The notes under the pieces are model-generated. The model worked only from the letters and a program-made list of their open reading frames with translations. It was not told where the DNA came from and ran no database searches. From the NCBI GenBank assembly GCA_003003925.1, contig PVWP01000001.1:248001-312000 (forward strand): 64,000 nt of DNA, in the 5' to 3' direction. Shown piece after piece: positions 10,663 through 22,694 of this stretch. Position 1 is the stretch's first letter. Each line of letters opens with the position of its first letter. This DNA is from Aphanothece cf. minutissima CCALA 015. GTDB lineage: Bacteria; Cyanobacteriota; Cyanobacteriia; PCC-6307; Cyanobiaceae. The position numbers and the translations under genes were made by a program.

Positions 10663-10685
10663 ATTCGGGGCTTCAGCCCCAGAAT
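10663..10685 (+). promoter_or_regulatory. hairpin just before the parvulin gene start
   Basis: GGGGCT and AGCCCC pair around a TC loop, flanked by ATTC and GAAT, giving a near-perfect hairpin that ends 6 bases before ATG 10692. It has no T-tract, so it is a poor intrinsic terminator for the cellulose genes. It could cover the ribosome-binding region of the secretion operon or be a processing or transcript-end structure. Confidence 0.35.
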
Positions 10686-10691
10686 GGCCGG

Positions 10692-11497
10692 ATGTCAGCC
10701 GATCCCGTGGCCGTCGCCCCTTCCTTGGACCACGACATCAGCCTCGATCCGCCCGCGCGTCCCTCCGGACCGCCGCTGGTGGTGCGGGCCGAACCGCTGC
10801 CCGAGATCCCCGGGGAGCTGAGGCGCCAGCTGGCCCGCCACCAACTGTTGATTCCCCTGCTGCGCCAGTCGGTGATCGCCACGGCGGTGGCCGCGGTGAC
10901 CCTGACGGAGGAGGAGCGGCAGAAGGCCCAGCAGGAGTGGGGCGCGAGCCACGGCCTCCGCTCTGCCGACGACCTGCGGGCCCACCTGCAGCGCCACGAG
11001 CTGACGGAGGCCGACGTGCTCTGGCAGGCGGAGCTGCCGGCCAGGATCGAGCGCCATTGCCAGGAGCATTTCCTGCACCGGGCCGAGCAGCGTTACCTGG
11101 CCCGCAAGAACCAGCTCGACCAGGTGATCTACAGCCTGCTGCGGGTGGAGGACGGGGCCCTGGCCCGGGAGCTCTACCTGCGCATCGCCGAGGGAGAAGC
11201 CGATTTCGCCGAGCTGGCGGCCACCTACGCCAAGGGGCCCGAGCGCTCCACCCGGGGGGTGGTGGGTCCGGTGCCGCTGCTGCAGGCCCATCCCTCCCTG
11301 GCCGAACTGCTGCGCACCAGCCGCCCGGGCCAGCTGCACCCGCCCCTGCGCATCGACCGCTGGTGGCTGGTGGTGCGGCTGGAGACGCTGCGCTCCGCCA
11401 GCTTCGACGACGCCATGCAGAAACGGATGGCGCGGGAGCTGTTCGAGGAATGGGTGGATCAGGAAGTGGCCCTGCGGCTGCGTTCGGGGCAGGGGCA

Positions 11498-11501
<4 letters not shown>
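10692..11501 (+). CDS. parvulin-type peptidylprolyl isomerase (PpiC/SurA-like) of a type I secretion operon
   Basis: A 269-residue protein with a SurA-like helical N-terminal part (LRRQLARHQLLIPLLRQSVI) and a C-terminal rotamase domain (about 145-245: VIYSLLRVEDGALARELYLR, ADFAELAATYAKGPERSTRG, VGPVPLLQAHPSL). It has no signal peptide, so it is probably cytoplasmic. Its stop overlaps the ABC exporter start (ATGA, 11498-11501), which ties it to the secretion system. It may keep the substrate foldable or unfolded before export. Parvulin genes next to cNMP-domain ABC exporters recur in cyanobacteria; the substrate is unknown. Confidence 0.8.
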
Positions 11502-14457
<2,956 letters not shown>

Positions 14458-14458
<1 letters not shown>

Positions 14459-15627
14459 TGGCACGTCCCACCCTGCCCACCCCTGCCGACCTCCTGCGCC
14501 GCGCCCAGAACGGCCTCGAGCGCAGCATCCACACCGACAGCGACGATGTGGTGCTGCAGCAGTCCCGCTTCTGGGCCCGCTCGATCACCTGGACGCTGAT
14601 GGGGGTCACCCTGTTCGGCCTCGGTTGGCTGGCCTTCGCCCAGACCGAGGAGATCGTGACCGCCCCGGGCAAGCTCGAACCCATCGGCGCCGTGAAGGAC
14701 ATCCAGATGCCGGTCGGCGGCGTGGTGGACGAGGTGTTGGTGAAGGAGGGCGAGCGGGTGGAGAAGGGCCAGGTGCTGCTGCGCCTCGACACCGAGGCCA
14801 CCCGCGACCGCCAGGGGAGCCTGCTGCAGACGATCCGGTACAAGCAGCAGCAGCTGCGGCTCAAGCAGGTGGAGCTCGACCGCTACCTGCAGTTCAACGA
14901 CACCGAACAACGGGTGCTGCGCCAGAGCCTCACCCTGGAGAAGGACGTGCTCGGCCGGCTCGAGACCCTCAACAAGGAGGGCGCCACCGCCGAACTCCAG
15001 TACCTCTCCCAGCGCAACAAGGTGCAGGAGGTGCAGGGCAAGCTGGAGGAAACCCAGGTCGACCGGCTGCGCCAGAAGGCGATCCTGCAGCAGGGCGTCC
15101 GCGAGATCCAGAGTGAGCTGGCCGATCTGCGCAGCAAGCTGACCGAGCTCAACGTCAACATCCGCTACCAGGAGATCCGGGCGCCGGAGGCGGGGGTGGT
15201 GTTCGAGCTCAAGTCCCGCTCCCGCGGCTTCGTGGCCCAGACCAGCGAACCGGTGATGAAGGTGGTGCCCTTCGACAAGCTGGAGGCGCGGGTGGAAGTG
15301 CCCAGCCGGGAGATCGGTTTCGTTTCGGTGGGCAAGGCCGCCGACATCAGCATCGATTCGTTCCCGGCCACCGATTTCGGCGTGCTGCAGGGCACGGTGC
15401 GGCGGATCGGCTCCGATGCCCTGCCGCCGGATCAGATCGACAACTTCTACCGCTTTCCGGTGGACATCCGGCTCAACTCCCAGCAGCTGAAGCTCAAGAG
15501 TGGCAAGGTGCTGCCGCTGCAGGTGGGCATGTCCCTCACCGCCAACGTCAAGCTGCGCAAGGTCACCTACCTGCAGCTGCTGCTCAGCGACTTCAAGGAC
15601 AAGGCTGACGCTCTGCGGCAGATCTGA
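14458..15627 (+). CDS. HlyD family periplasmic adaptor of the type I secretion system
   Basis: A 389-residue membrane fusion protein: one N-terminal span (SITWTLMGVTLFGLGWLAFA, about 42-61), a lipoyl half-motif (DIQMPVGGVVDEVLVKEGER), a coiled coil (about 110-225) and the C-terminal barrel (PEAGVVFELKSRSRGFVAQT, PVMKVVPFDKLEARVEVPSR). It would link the ABC exporter to an outer-membrane TolC channel, which must be encoded elsewhere. Its ATG overlaps the exporter stop (TGATG at 14456-14460). The 3' end overlaps the convergent methyltransferase gene by 35 bases. Confidence 0.92.
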
Positions 15628-16486
15628 GCCGCTCCATGGCGATGGTGTGGTCGGGGATGATGCGGGTGCGCAGCCCCACCAGGGGCTCCAGCCACGGCAG
15701 CAGCAGGCCGTCGAGGCCCCGGTTCACCAGGGCGCCGGCCACCCGGAAGGCCCGCCGCCAGCGGGCGTCAGGGGCGATCAGATGCAGAGCCCGCTGATGC
15801 ACGGGGCCGTCGATGCAGACCAGCCAGGCCGGATCCATCCCCGCCCGGCCCATGGCCACCTGGAAGCTGCGGCGGCTGTGGAAGCTGATGTGCTGGCCGT
15901 TGCCGAAGGCGTAGTACCACCAGTCCGGCCCGGGGATCTCGCCCTCCCGGCGCATCAGGGTGGAGAAGACGAACAGGGGCGTGGCCCCCACCTCGTCGCG
16001 CAGGAAGTCGGGGGTGGAGGGCACATGCTCGATCACCTCAAAGGCGGTCTTGCAGCCGATCGCCCCATCGCCGGGAGGGCCGCAGAAAGGACGGATCAGC
16101 TCCATGGCCGCGTAGGCGTCGGTGCCGTGGAAATCGAAGCCGTGGTCGCGCAGCAGTCGCGGCAGCATGCCCAGGCCGGTGCCCAGGTCGCAGCCCGGCT
16201 CGCTGGGGCCGAAGCGGCCCAGCCGGCCGATCACCAGCAGCAGCCGCAGCAGGCGCGAGGCATGCAGGTTGCGGTCGACGTAGCCGGTGTCGCCGTAGAA
16301 GGACTCCTCGTAGGCCACATCCAGCCAGGTGGGCTCGGCCAGGAACAGGAAGTCGCAGTCGCTGCAGTGGGCGAGTTCCGCCGCCACCCGGGCCTTGCTC
16401 ACCCGCACCCGGCGCACCGGGGTGAGGCGATCGCCGCCGCAGTTAGGGCAGGCGCCGGGGCGTGGGGGAATCTCGGCCGTCACCAT
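15593..16486 (-). CDS. zinc-ribbon class I SAM-dependent methyltransferase
   Basis: About 297 residues from ATG 16486 (a Met six codons upstream is possible). The N-terminus holds a zinc-ribbon (CPNCGG and CSDCDFLF), then a Rossmann methyltransferase with a motif I-like GCDLGTGLGMLPRLL and FHGTDAY; a following EVIEHV matches the motif II region of class I enzymes. The zinc-ribbon plus methyltransferase layout is seen in sugar/NDP-hexose C-methyltransferases and related enzymes of unknown substrate. It starts inside the 3' end of the upstream VTT gene, suggesting a two-gene operon. The substrate is not predictable. Confidence 0.8.
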   Translation of the reverse strand: MVTAEIPPRPGACPNCGGDRLTPVRRVRVSKARVAAELAHCSDCDFLFLAEPTWLDVAYEESFYGDTGYVDRNLHASRLLRLLLVIGRLGRFGPSEPGCDLGTGLGMLPRLLRDHGFDFHGTDAYAAMELIRPFCGPPGDGAIGCKTAFEVIEHVPSTPDFLRDEVGATPLFVFSTLMRREGEIPGPDWWYYAFGNGQHISFHSRRSFQVAMGRAGMDPAWLVCIDGPVHQRALHLIAPDARWRRAFRVAGALVNRGLDGLLLPWLEPLVGLRTRIIPDHTIAMERLRSAAERQPCP

Positions 16487-17123
16487 CGCTGGCCTGCATC
16501 GCAACGTGGGAGGCTACCCCGCGTTCCTCCAGGGCCAGACGCACCTGGCGGCCCACCAGCAGCACCGCCGCCAGGGTGGCCGCCACCCCCACCAGCCGCA
16601 GGACCCAGGTGGCCCCATCGGCCGGGCCCGCCAGCAGCGCCGAAAAGTGGCGCGGATCACCCGCCGCCGCCCCCAGGGCGCAGAACAGCACGGTGCCCGG
16701 GAGGATGCCGATCAGGCCGATCGCATAGTCCCGCTGGCTCACCTCGCTGAGGCCGTAGGCGAGGTTGAGCAGGCTGAAGGGGAAGGCCGGCGAGAGGCGG
16801 GTGAGCAGCACCAGCACCAGGCCCTGGCGGCATACGGCCCTCTCCACCGCCTGCAGCCGCGGCGCTCCGGCCAGACGGCGGCGGGCCCAGCCCCGCCAGC
16901 GGCCGCGCCCCAGCAGGAACACCGTCTGGGCCCCCAGGCAGGCGCCGGCGAACACCAGCACGCTGCCCCCCACGGGGCCATAGAGCACCCCGGCCAGCAT
17001 TGAGGCCCAGACCCCCGGCAGCAGCAGGGTGACCCAGAGCGCATAGAGGGGCACGAAGGCCACGGCCCCGAGCGGGGTACGGAGCCAGGGCAGCAGCTGA
17101 TCCGACAACCAGAGCGGGTCCAT
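16443..17123 (-). CDS. TVP38/TMEM64 (VTT domain) membrane protein
   Basis: A 226-residue DedA/VTT-superfamily membrane protein with about five to six hydrophobic segments. Typical landmarks are LLLPGVWASMLAGVLYGPVG near 34-53, FAGACLGAQTVFLLGRGRW, RLSPAFPFSLLNLAYGLSEV and a late IGLIGILPGTVLFCALGAAA. Members of the wider superfamily act in lipid scrambling or transport in other organisms; the cyanobacterial function is unknown. ATG 17123 gives the usual N-terminus. The last 44 bases or so overlap the start of the methyltransferase gene. Confidence 0.88.
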   Translation of the reverse strand: MDPLWLSDQLLPWLRTPLGAVAFVPLYALWVTLLLPGVWASMLAGVLYGPVGGSVLVFAGACLGAQTVFLLGRGRWRGWARRRLAGAPRLQAVERAVCRQGLVLVLLTRLSPAFPFSLLNLAYGLSEVSQRDYAIGLIGILPGTVLFCALGAAAGDPRHFSALLAGPADGATWVLRLVGVAATLAAVLLVGRQVRLALEERGVASHVAMQASDGDGRDSPTPRRLP

Positions 17124-17174
17124 GGGGCCACGGTATCGACCCTGCCTAGGCTTGGGTTCTCTGCCCGTGTCGCC

Positions 17175-18719
17175 ATGGCTGACCCGTCGGAGCTGGCCCA
17201 GCAGGTGGCCCGGGGGGCCCTGTTCCGGGGGCGCCACAGCGTCGCCGACCCGGGCGAGCCCCTCGAGGCGGCCGTGGGCGGCACGGTGCTGGCGGCGGGC
17301 GGCGGCAGCACCGTGGGCTGGCAGCTCTGCCGCAGCAGCGAGGAGCTGGTCCGTTCGCTGCACAACGGCAGCGCCCTCGGGGTGGGCCTGGGGCCCCTGA
17401 GCCTGCTGCGGGCCAAGCGGACGTTCCGGGAGTCCCTGAACACCACCGCCTTCAGCCTGTCGCTGGTGGTGTGGGCCCGGCAGGTGAGCGCGGCGCTGGA
17501 GGTGGACCAGACCCGGCTGCTGGAGGGGGTGGCGGTGCCGGCCGATGCCGGCGAACTCGAGGCCTTCGTGGCCCTGCACGGCGATGGCTTCGTGGCGGCG
17601 GCGGAGGTGGGTGGGGAGTGCCATGGGGTGTTCACCTTCTACGCCCAGTCGCGGGAGCAGGCCCGCCTGGTGGAGCGGCAGATCGGCGCCGACCTGGGCC
17701 TCGGCGGCGTGAGCCTGAACCCCGCCCTGGTGGAGACCGTCACGTCGGTCGCCCGCAGCGCCGCAGTGAATCTCGGCTTCCGGATGCAGGTGATGGGCAC
17801 CAGGGTCCAGCCGCCGGCGGACGCCGCCTCCCTGATCCCCTTCGCCCACGACTTCGCCCGGCTGCCGCTGGACCAGCCGGCGCTGATCGGGATGCGGACC
17901 CGGGGCTACGAGACGGTGCCGGCCATCGGCGCCGCCTTCGAGGCGGTGGCCGCCAACCGGCGGCTGTTCAGCGGCGACGGCTCGGGCGCCGGCCTGCTGG
18001 AGAAGCGCGAGCAGGTGGTGGGACTGCTCCGCCAGATGGACTGGGTGGCCGAAACGTACCGGCTCTATGGCGTCGCGCCGGACCCGACGCTGGCCGACCG
18101 GCGCGACACCGCCGCCGCCGATCGCCGCGCCCTCGACGCCTGCCGGGCCGCCTACCGGGCCGCCGCCGCCAGCCCCCTGGAGGTGCCGGCGCTGCCGTCC
18201 CTGGACGCGGGCAGCCCGGAGCTGAACGTATCCCTGACCGAGGAGTTGGCGATGGGAGGCAACGGCGGCGCCCCCTTCGCCTTCCCCGGGCGGGCCGATG
18301 CGATCCGCCGGCGCCAGCGGCTGGTGGAGGTGGGGCTGCGCACCGGCTCCCGGGTGGACCAGATCCGGCTGCGTTACGCCGGCGAGGGCGACCCCCGCGA
18401 GCCGGAGCTCCATGGCGGCGGTGGCGGTGGCGACAGGGGCCGGCTGCAGCTGGCGGAGGGCGTGACGATCCGGCGCATCGAGGGCCTCAGCGGCACCCGG
18501 GTGGATCGGCTGTTCCTCACCAGCAGCGATGGCCAGCGCATCGGCGGTGGCGGCGATGCCGGCGACCGCCCGATCGAATGGACGGTGCCGGAAGACTGTG
18601 TGGTGCTGGGCTTCAGCGGCCGCAGCGGCCGCGAACTCGACGGCCTGCGGGCCGTGGTGGCCCGCTTCGGGCCGCTGATCTGGCAGCCGCTGGCGGAGAC
18701 CGAGGAGGGGTCCGGGTAG
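17175..18719 (+). CDS. jacalin-like lectin domain protein with a possible MACPF-like N-terminal part
   Basis: A 514-residue protein without a clear signal peptide. Residues about 390-505 form a jacalin-type beta-prism lectin (GSRVDQIRLRYAGEG, HGGGGGGDRG, VTIRRIEGLSGTRVDRLFL, VLGFSGRSGRELDGL). Residues about 60-270 contain FVALHGDGFVAAAEVGGECH followed by GVFTFYAQSREQ, which resembles the YGTHY..xGG core of MACPF/CDC pore-forming proteins. A helical region (270-360) joins them. The lectin part is confident; the MACPF resemblance is from pattern only. If correct, the protein would be a glycan-targeted pore former or a derivative. It stands alone between divergent and downstream housekeeping genes. 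Confidence 0.75.
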   Translation: MADPSELAQQVARGALFRGRHSVADPGEPLEAAVGGTVLAAGGGSTVGWQLCRSSEELVRSLHNGSALGVGLGPLSLLRAKRTFRESLNTTAFSLSLVVWARQVSAALEVDQTRLLEGVAVPADAGELEAFVALHGDGFVAAAEVGGECHGVFTFYAQSREQARLVERQIGADLGLGGVSLNPALVETVTSVARSAAVNLGFRMQVMGTRVQPPADAASLIPFAHDFARLPLDQPALIGMRTRGYETVPAIGAAFEAVAANRRLFSGDGSGAGLLEKREQVVGLLRQMDWVAETYRLYGVAPDPTLADRRDTAAADRRALDACRAAYRAAAASPLEVPALPSLDAGSPELNVSLTEELAMGGNGGAPFAFPGRADAIRRRQRLVEVGLRTGSRVDQIRLRYAGEGDPREPELHGGGGGGDRGRLQLAEGVTIRRIEGLSGTRVDRLFLTSSDGQRIGGGGDAGDRPIEWTVPEDCVVLGFSGRSGRELDGLRAVVARFGPLIWQPLAETEEGSG

Positions 18720-18746
18720 GTTGACGACCGCCGCAGGGCCGCGTCG

Positions 18747-19604
18747 ATGGAGATCTGCCTGCTGGGAACCGGCCTGCTGGGGGCGGCCATCGGCGAACGG
18801 CTGCTGGGCAGCGGCTACCGGCTCACGGTGTGGAACCGCCACGCGGAGCGCTGCGGGCCGCTGCAGGCCCTGGGGGCGACGGTGGCCGCCACGCCGGCCG
18901 GGGCCGTCGCCGCCGCTGCGCTGGTGATCACGGTGCTGAGCGATGCCCCCACCACGCGGGCCGTGCTGCTGGAGCAGGCCAGCACGGCGCTGGCGGGCCG
19001 GCTGGTGCTGCAGGTGGCCACGATCGCGCCCGAGGAGAGTCGGGAACTCGCCGTCGCGCTGGCGGTGCGGGGCGCGGAGCTGCTGGAGCTGCCGGTGCTG
19101 GGCAGCCGGCCGGAGGCCCTGGCCGGCACCCTGCAGCTGATGGTGGGCGGCGAGGCGGCGGCCCTGGAGCGGGCCCGGCCGGTGCTGGCGGCGCTGGGCG
19201 GTGAACCCCGGCTGCTGGGCCCGGTGGGGGCGGCGCTGACCGCCAAGCTGGCCCTCAACCAGCTGATCGCCAGCCTCACCCACAGCTTCAGCCTGAGCCT
19301 GCACCTGGTGCAGCGGGCCGGCGTGGACGTGGAGGCCTTCATGGCGATCCTGCGCGCCAGCGCCCTGTACGCCCCCACCTTCGACAAGAAGCTGGCCAAG
19401 GAACTCGCCGACGACTACACCAACGCCAACTTCCCCACCGCCCACCTGCGCAAGGACCTGCTGTTGTTCCTGCAGACCGCCCGGGGCCTGGGGCTGGAGA
19501 CGGAAGGCCTCGATGGGCTGGCGACACTGCTGGAGCGGGCGACGGCCGCCGGCCTGGATGAGCTGGATTACAGCGCGCTGCACCGGCTGACGGCGGGGGC
19601 TTAG
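18747..19604 (+). CDS. NAD(P)-dependent beta-hydroxyacid dehydrogenase (3-hydroxyisobutyrate dehydrogenase family)
   Basis: A 285-residue two-domain oxidoreductase. The Rossmann motif is GTGLLGAAIGERLL (7-20), the substrate-binding segment is LPVLGSRPEALAGTLQLMVG (115-134; the usual DAPVSGG is altered to LPVLGSR), and the catalytic lysine is Lys167 with Asn171 in AKLALN. The altered segment is typical of glyoxylate/succinic semialdehyde reductases (GLYR type), which would detoxify glyoxylate or succinic semialdehyde with NADPH. Length is normal and there is no targeting signal. The exact substrate is inferred. Confidence 0.88.
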   Translation: MEICLLGTGLLGAAIGERLLGSGYRLTVWNRHAERCGPLQALGATVAATPAGAVAAAALVITVLSDAPTTRAVLLEQASTALAGRLVLQVATIAPEESRELAVALAVRGAELLELPVLGSRPEALAGTLQLMVGGEAAALERARPVLAALGGEPRLLGPVGAALTAKLALNQLIASLTHSFSLSLHLVQRAGVDVEAFMAILRASALYAPTFDKKLAKELADDYTNANFPTAHLRKDLLLFLQTARGLGLETEGLDGLATLLERATAAGLDELDYSALHRLTAGA

Positions 19605-19749
19605 CAGGGGGAAGGGACTCGTGCATCACAATGAACAAGTGGTTCACGGAAGCGAGGTCATCAAAAGACGTGGTTTGCGGAAACCATCTAATCAGCGTTG
19701 GCCAGACCACGGACTGCACCTTCAAAGACCAGTTTTTGATGAATCAACA

Positions 19750-21717
19750 GTGAAGCCTGATCATCACCAACCATCAACAACAAGCCTCGACGACCACACG
19801 GCAACCAAGGGAGCTCTTGGAAAGTTCTCCCGCGGCAAGTTCTTGGCAGCCTCGGCAATGGGGGGCATCACCGTCCTCTTGCCAGAATTCTTACGTGCCG
19901 CGACAGCTGGATCCATGACTTTTACGATCCTGCATACCAATGACATGCACGCGAGCTTCATCGGCATGGGCCCGTCTTCAGATTACAGCCCGTTCACGCT
20001 GAACGACGACACCACCCGTGGTGGTTATGCGCGGCTAGCGAGCCTCATCGCTCAGCGCATCGCTGCGCGCAAGAGCCAGGGGCCGGTGTTGGTGCTGGAT
20101 GCAGGCGACTACAGCATGGGCTCCGCATTCAGCGCCGCCACACGTGAAACCGGCGGTGAACTCCACCTCATGGGAAAGATGGGTTATGACGCCACCACCT
20201 TTGGCAATCATGAGTTCGATCTCGGACCAGCGGGCCTGGGCAGTTCCATCGGCGCAGCTGTCAAGGTGGGCCCCATCCCAGCAATACTCTCTGCGAATAC
20301 CAGCTTTTTGGGAAGCGATCCCAGCTTGGCCGATCTTCAGGCGCTGACCCGCAAGGGCGTGATCCGCCGCTACACGGTCATCGAGCGGGGCGGGCTGCGA
20401 TTCGGCGTCTTTGGCGTCCTTGGCAAGGAGGCCATGATCTACACCAGTGGCGGCGCCACGAGCTTTGCCGATCCCATCAGTGCGGCGAGTCAGGTGGTGA
20501 AGATCCTGCGCGAGAGCGAAAAAGTTGATCTTGTCATCGCACTGAGCCACGGAGGCGTTGAGAAGGGCCCTGATGGCCGCTACGACACCGGAGAAGACGT
20601 GCAACTGGCCAAGGATGTACCGGGGATTGATATTGTGATCAGCGGCCACAGCCACACGGAACTGAACGAAGCCATCATCGTGAATGGCCGCACGCCGGTG
20701 GTACAGACCGGAAAGGAGAGCAACAATCTCGGCGAACTTGTGATCGCGCTGGACGGCAGCAAGCTGTCCGTCACGTCGTACCGGCTGCTGCCGATCGATG
20801 ACAGCATCCTCGGTGATCGGACCATCGGCAAGGAGATCGATGAACTGAAGAAGTCGGTCAGTGCCACCGCCTTCGCATCGCGGGGCTACAGCATCGAACA
20901 GCCCCTGGCCATCACCCCCCGGGATCTGCCCAATACCTTCAGCGACATCGCTGCCGGCACCCTGCTGGCGAACCTGGTCACCGACTCGTTCCGTGCGGCA
21001 ACCAAGGCGGACATCGGCTTCACCGCCAACGGCATGATGCGCGCGGGGCTCCTGCGCGGCAAAACCGGTGTCGTGACGGTCTACGACGTGTTCGCTGTGG
21101 CACCGCTCGGATCGGGCGTCGTGGATCCGACCCCCGGCAGCACACTGGTGACCGGCTATTTCACCGGTATGGATCTCAAGAACCTGCTTGAGTTCCTGCT
21201 CGTCGACAGCGCAGCCCATCCGGGAGAGTATTTCCCGCGCGCCTCAGGCATGCGCTTCCGCTACGACCCCACTCGTCCGAAGTTCGACGTGGTGACGGCC
21301 ATCGAACTGGGTGACATCGACAGCGGCTACAAGGCTATCGACATCAGTGGCAAGGATGAGCGCCTCTTCAGTTTGAGCTGCCCGCTGATGCTCGCTCCGA
21401 TTATCGTAGCCATTCCCAGGTATACGAAGGGCAAGCTGGCCCTTGTGCCCAAGAAGATGGATGGCACTCCTCTCACCTCCAGAGTTGATGCACTGAAGCT
21501 ACCCCGCGAAAATCCGGGCTATTTGCTGCCGCCACCAGGCACGACTGATGTGGAGAGTATTGAAAAGGGGGTGGGCATCAATGCGGCTCATGAGATCAAG
21601 GAATGGCAAGCGATCATGGACCACCTACGTCGTCTTCCGGTCACGGTCAAGGGCGAGTTACCTGTGATTCCCACAGATGAACGCGCTGCCGAGGTGCGGG
21701 CGATCAAGTCGAGCTAG
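19750..21717 (+). CDS. secreted bifunctional metallophosphatase / 5'-nucleotidase (UshA/CpdB-like)
   Basis: A two-domain 5'-nucleotidase family protein (655 residues from GTG 19750). The metallophosphatase part has HTNDMHA, LDAGDYSMG, GNHEFD, SHGG and SGHSHT; the C-terminal nucleotide-specificity domain starts near TPRDLPNTFSDIAAGTL. It should release phosphate from extracellular nucleotides. A Tat-like leader (FSRGKFLAASAMGG) lacks the second arginine, so the export route is uncertain. GTG 19621, which has a good GGGGAAGGGA ribosome site, is in frame and would add 43 poorly conserved-looking residues. The gene opens the lower-GC accessory stretch and uses more A/T-ending codons than its left-hand neighbours. 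Confidence 0.88.
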   Translation: MKPDHHQPSTTSLDDHTATKGALGKFSRGKFLAASAMGGITVLLPEFLRAATAGSMTFTILHTNDMHASFIGMGPSSDYSPFTLNDDTTRGGYARLASLIAQRIAARKSQGPVLVLDAGDYSMGSAFSAATRETGGELHLMGKMGYDATTFGNHEFDLGPAGLGSSIGAAVKVGPIPAILSANTSFLGSDPSLADLQALTRKGVIRRYTVIERGGLRFGVFGVLGKEAMIYTSGGATSFADPISAASQVVKILRESEKVDLVIALSHGGVEKGPDGRYDTGEDVQLAKDVPGIDIVISGHSHTELNEAIIVNGRTPVVQTGKESNNLGELVIALDGSKLSVTSYRLLPIDDSILGDRTIGKEIDELKKSVSATAFASRGYSIEQPLAITPRDLPNTFSDIAAGTLLANLVTDSFRAATKADIGFTANGMMRAGLLRGKTGVVTVYDVFAVAPLGSGVVDPTPGSTLVTGYFTGMDLKNLLEFLLVDSAAHPGEYFPRASGMRFRYDPTRPKFDVVTAIELGDIDSGYKAIDISGKDERLFSLSCPLMLAPIIVAIPRYTKGKLALVPKKMDGTPLTSRVDALKLPRENPGYLLPPPGTTDVESIEKGVGINAAHEIKEWQAIMDHLRRLPVTVKGELPVIPTDERAAEVRAIKSS

Positions 21718-21851
21718 ATGTCCCCGCCGTGGTGCATGACAACGATGTGCAAGATGCTCGGGGGCACTGAGATGGCTGGTTCAAGTGGTGCTGCTACCTT
21801 TTATCAATAAGCCATGTGCTCCGAGAGAACTGAAGCAGGCAGGCCAGCCAA

Positions 21852-21935
21852 CAAGCCGCTGGAGTGATCAGGCCGCCATAGAGTTGTCAGAGCGCCATGG
21901 TCTCCTGGCCTGCCACTCAGCGGCAGCGTCAGGTC
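21852..21935 (+). repeat. attC-like imperfect inverted repeat upstream of the SRPBCC gene
   Basis: CCGCTGGAGTG (21856-21866) pairs with CACTCAGCGG (21914-21923) leaving one unpaired G, the kind of bulge seen in integron attC sites. The right end, CCTGCCACTCAGCGGCAGCG (21909-21928), continues as TCAGGT and is closely matched by the right end of the repeat at 23116. It lies about 30 bases before the next gene. The right core reads GTCAGGT rather than GTTRRRY, so the site is degenerate. Confidence 0.4.
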
Positions 21936-21964
21936 GCTCACAAACACACTGTCGGAGAACTTCG

Positions 21965-22426
21965 ATGTCATCCGCTAAGCGCCTCCAGTTCAACAAGGAC
22001 ATCAATGCGCCAATTTCTGTAGTCTGGCGACATGTTACTTCACTCGAGAGCTACAAGATCTGGACAGCTGCGTTTGCTGAAGGCTCGCACTTCAACGGCT
22101 CATGGGAGCAGGGATCGAAGATCCAGTTTCTATCTCCGACTGGTGATGGCATGGTCGCCGAGATCGCGGAAAACAGACAGAACGAGTTTATCTCCATCCG
22201 TCACCTCGGATTCATTGCCAATGGCATCGTGGACACGACAAGTGAAGCAGTCAAGGCTTGGGCACCCGCGTACGAGAACTACACCTTCCTTGCCATACCA
22301 GCAGGCACGAGGATGGTGGTCGATCAAGACGTTTCCGCCGAATGGGAGGCCTACATCTGCGAAGCTTGGCCGAAAGCTCTAGTACTTCTCAAAAAACTAA
22401 GTGAAGCCTCTGATATTGCAGCCTGA
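21965..22426 (+). CDS. SRPBCC (START-like) domain protein
   Basis: A 153-residue single-domain protein with the helix-grip pattern of the Bet v1/START superfamily: INAPISVVWRHVTSLESYKI at the start, GSWEQGSKIQFLSPTGDGMV in the middle, YENYTFLAIPAGTRMVV and a long C-terminal helix (EAWPKALVLLKKLSEASD). Such proteins bind hydrophobic ligands; the ligand here is unknown. Codon use and GC are lower than in the core genes. An attC-like repeat lies just upstream, consistent with a mobile cassette gene. Confidence 0.8.
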   Translation: MSSAKRLQFNKDINAPISVVWRHVTSLESYKIWTAAFAEGSHFNGSWEQGSKIQFLSPTGDGMVAEIAENRQNEFISIRHLGFIANGIVDTTSEAVKAWAPAYENYTFLAIPAGTRMVVDQDVSAEWEAYICEAWPKALVLLKKLSEASDIAA

Positions 22427-22555
22427 AAACTAAATGCAGTGGCCGGAATCATGTGGTCACATTGATCATCTGGAAAATCACTGCCCAGCCACTGATCTGG
22501 AGCGCTACACAGTCCCAACCAAGGGCTTCTATCCAACTCCTTTGATTACCTCAGC

Positions 22556-22694
22556 ATGAGAGTCATTCAGGTTGTCCGAGCAGAGAGGAACCGCCTTGAT
22601 CATCCTTTTGGCTGGTGGAGACAAGAGCTCACAAGCCAAGGACATTGATGACGCCCTTCGATTGGCAGACAATCTGACGGAGGGGACCTGGTGA
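22556..22694 (+). pseudogene. decayed RelE/HigB-type addiction-module killer gene
   Basis: Only the C-terminal part survives. From about 22577, EQRGTALIILLAGGDKSSQA and then KDIDDALRLADNLTEGTW run to TGA 22692-22694; this is the hallmark end of the PF05973 (phage-derived Gp49-like/HigB) toxins. Upstream, ATGAGAGTCATTC matches the preceding MRVHF-coding part but about 15 bases are missing in between, and the first two-thirds of the gene are absent. The stop overlaps the antitoxin start (GTGA), as in intact modules. Confidence 0.6.
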
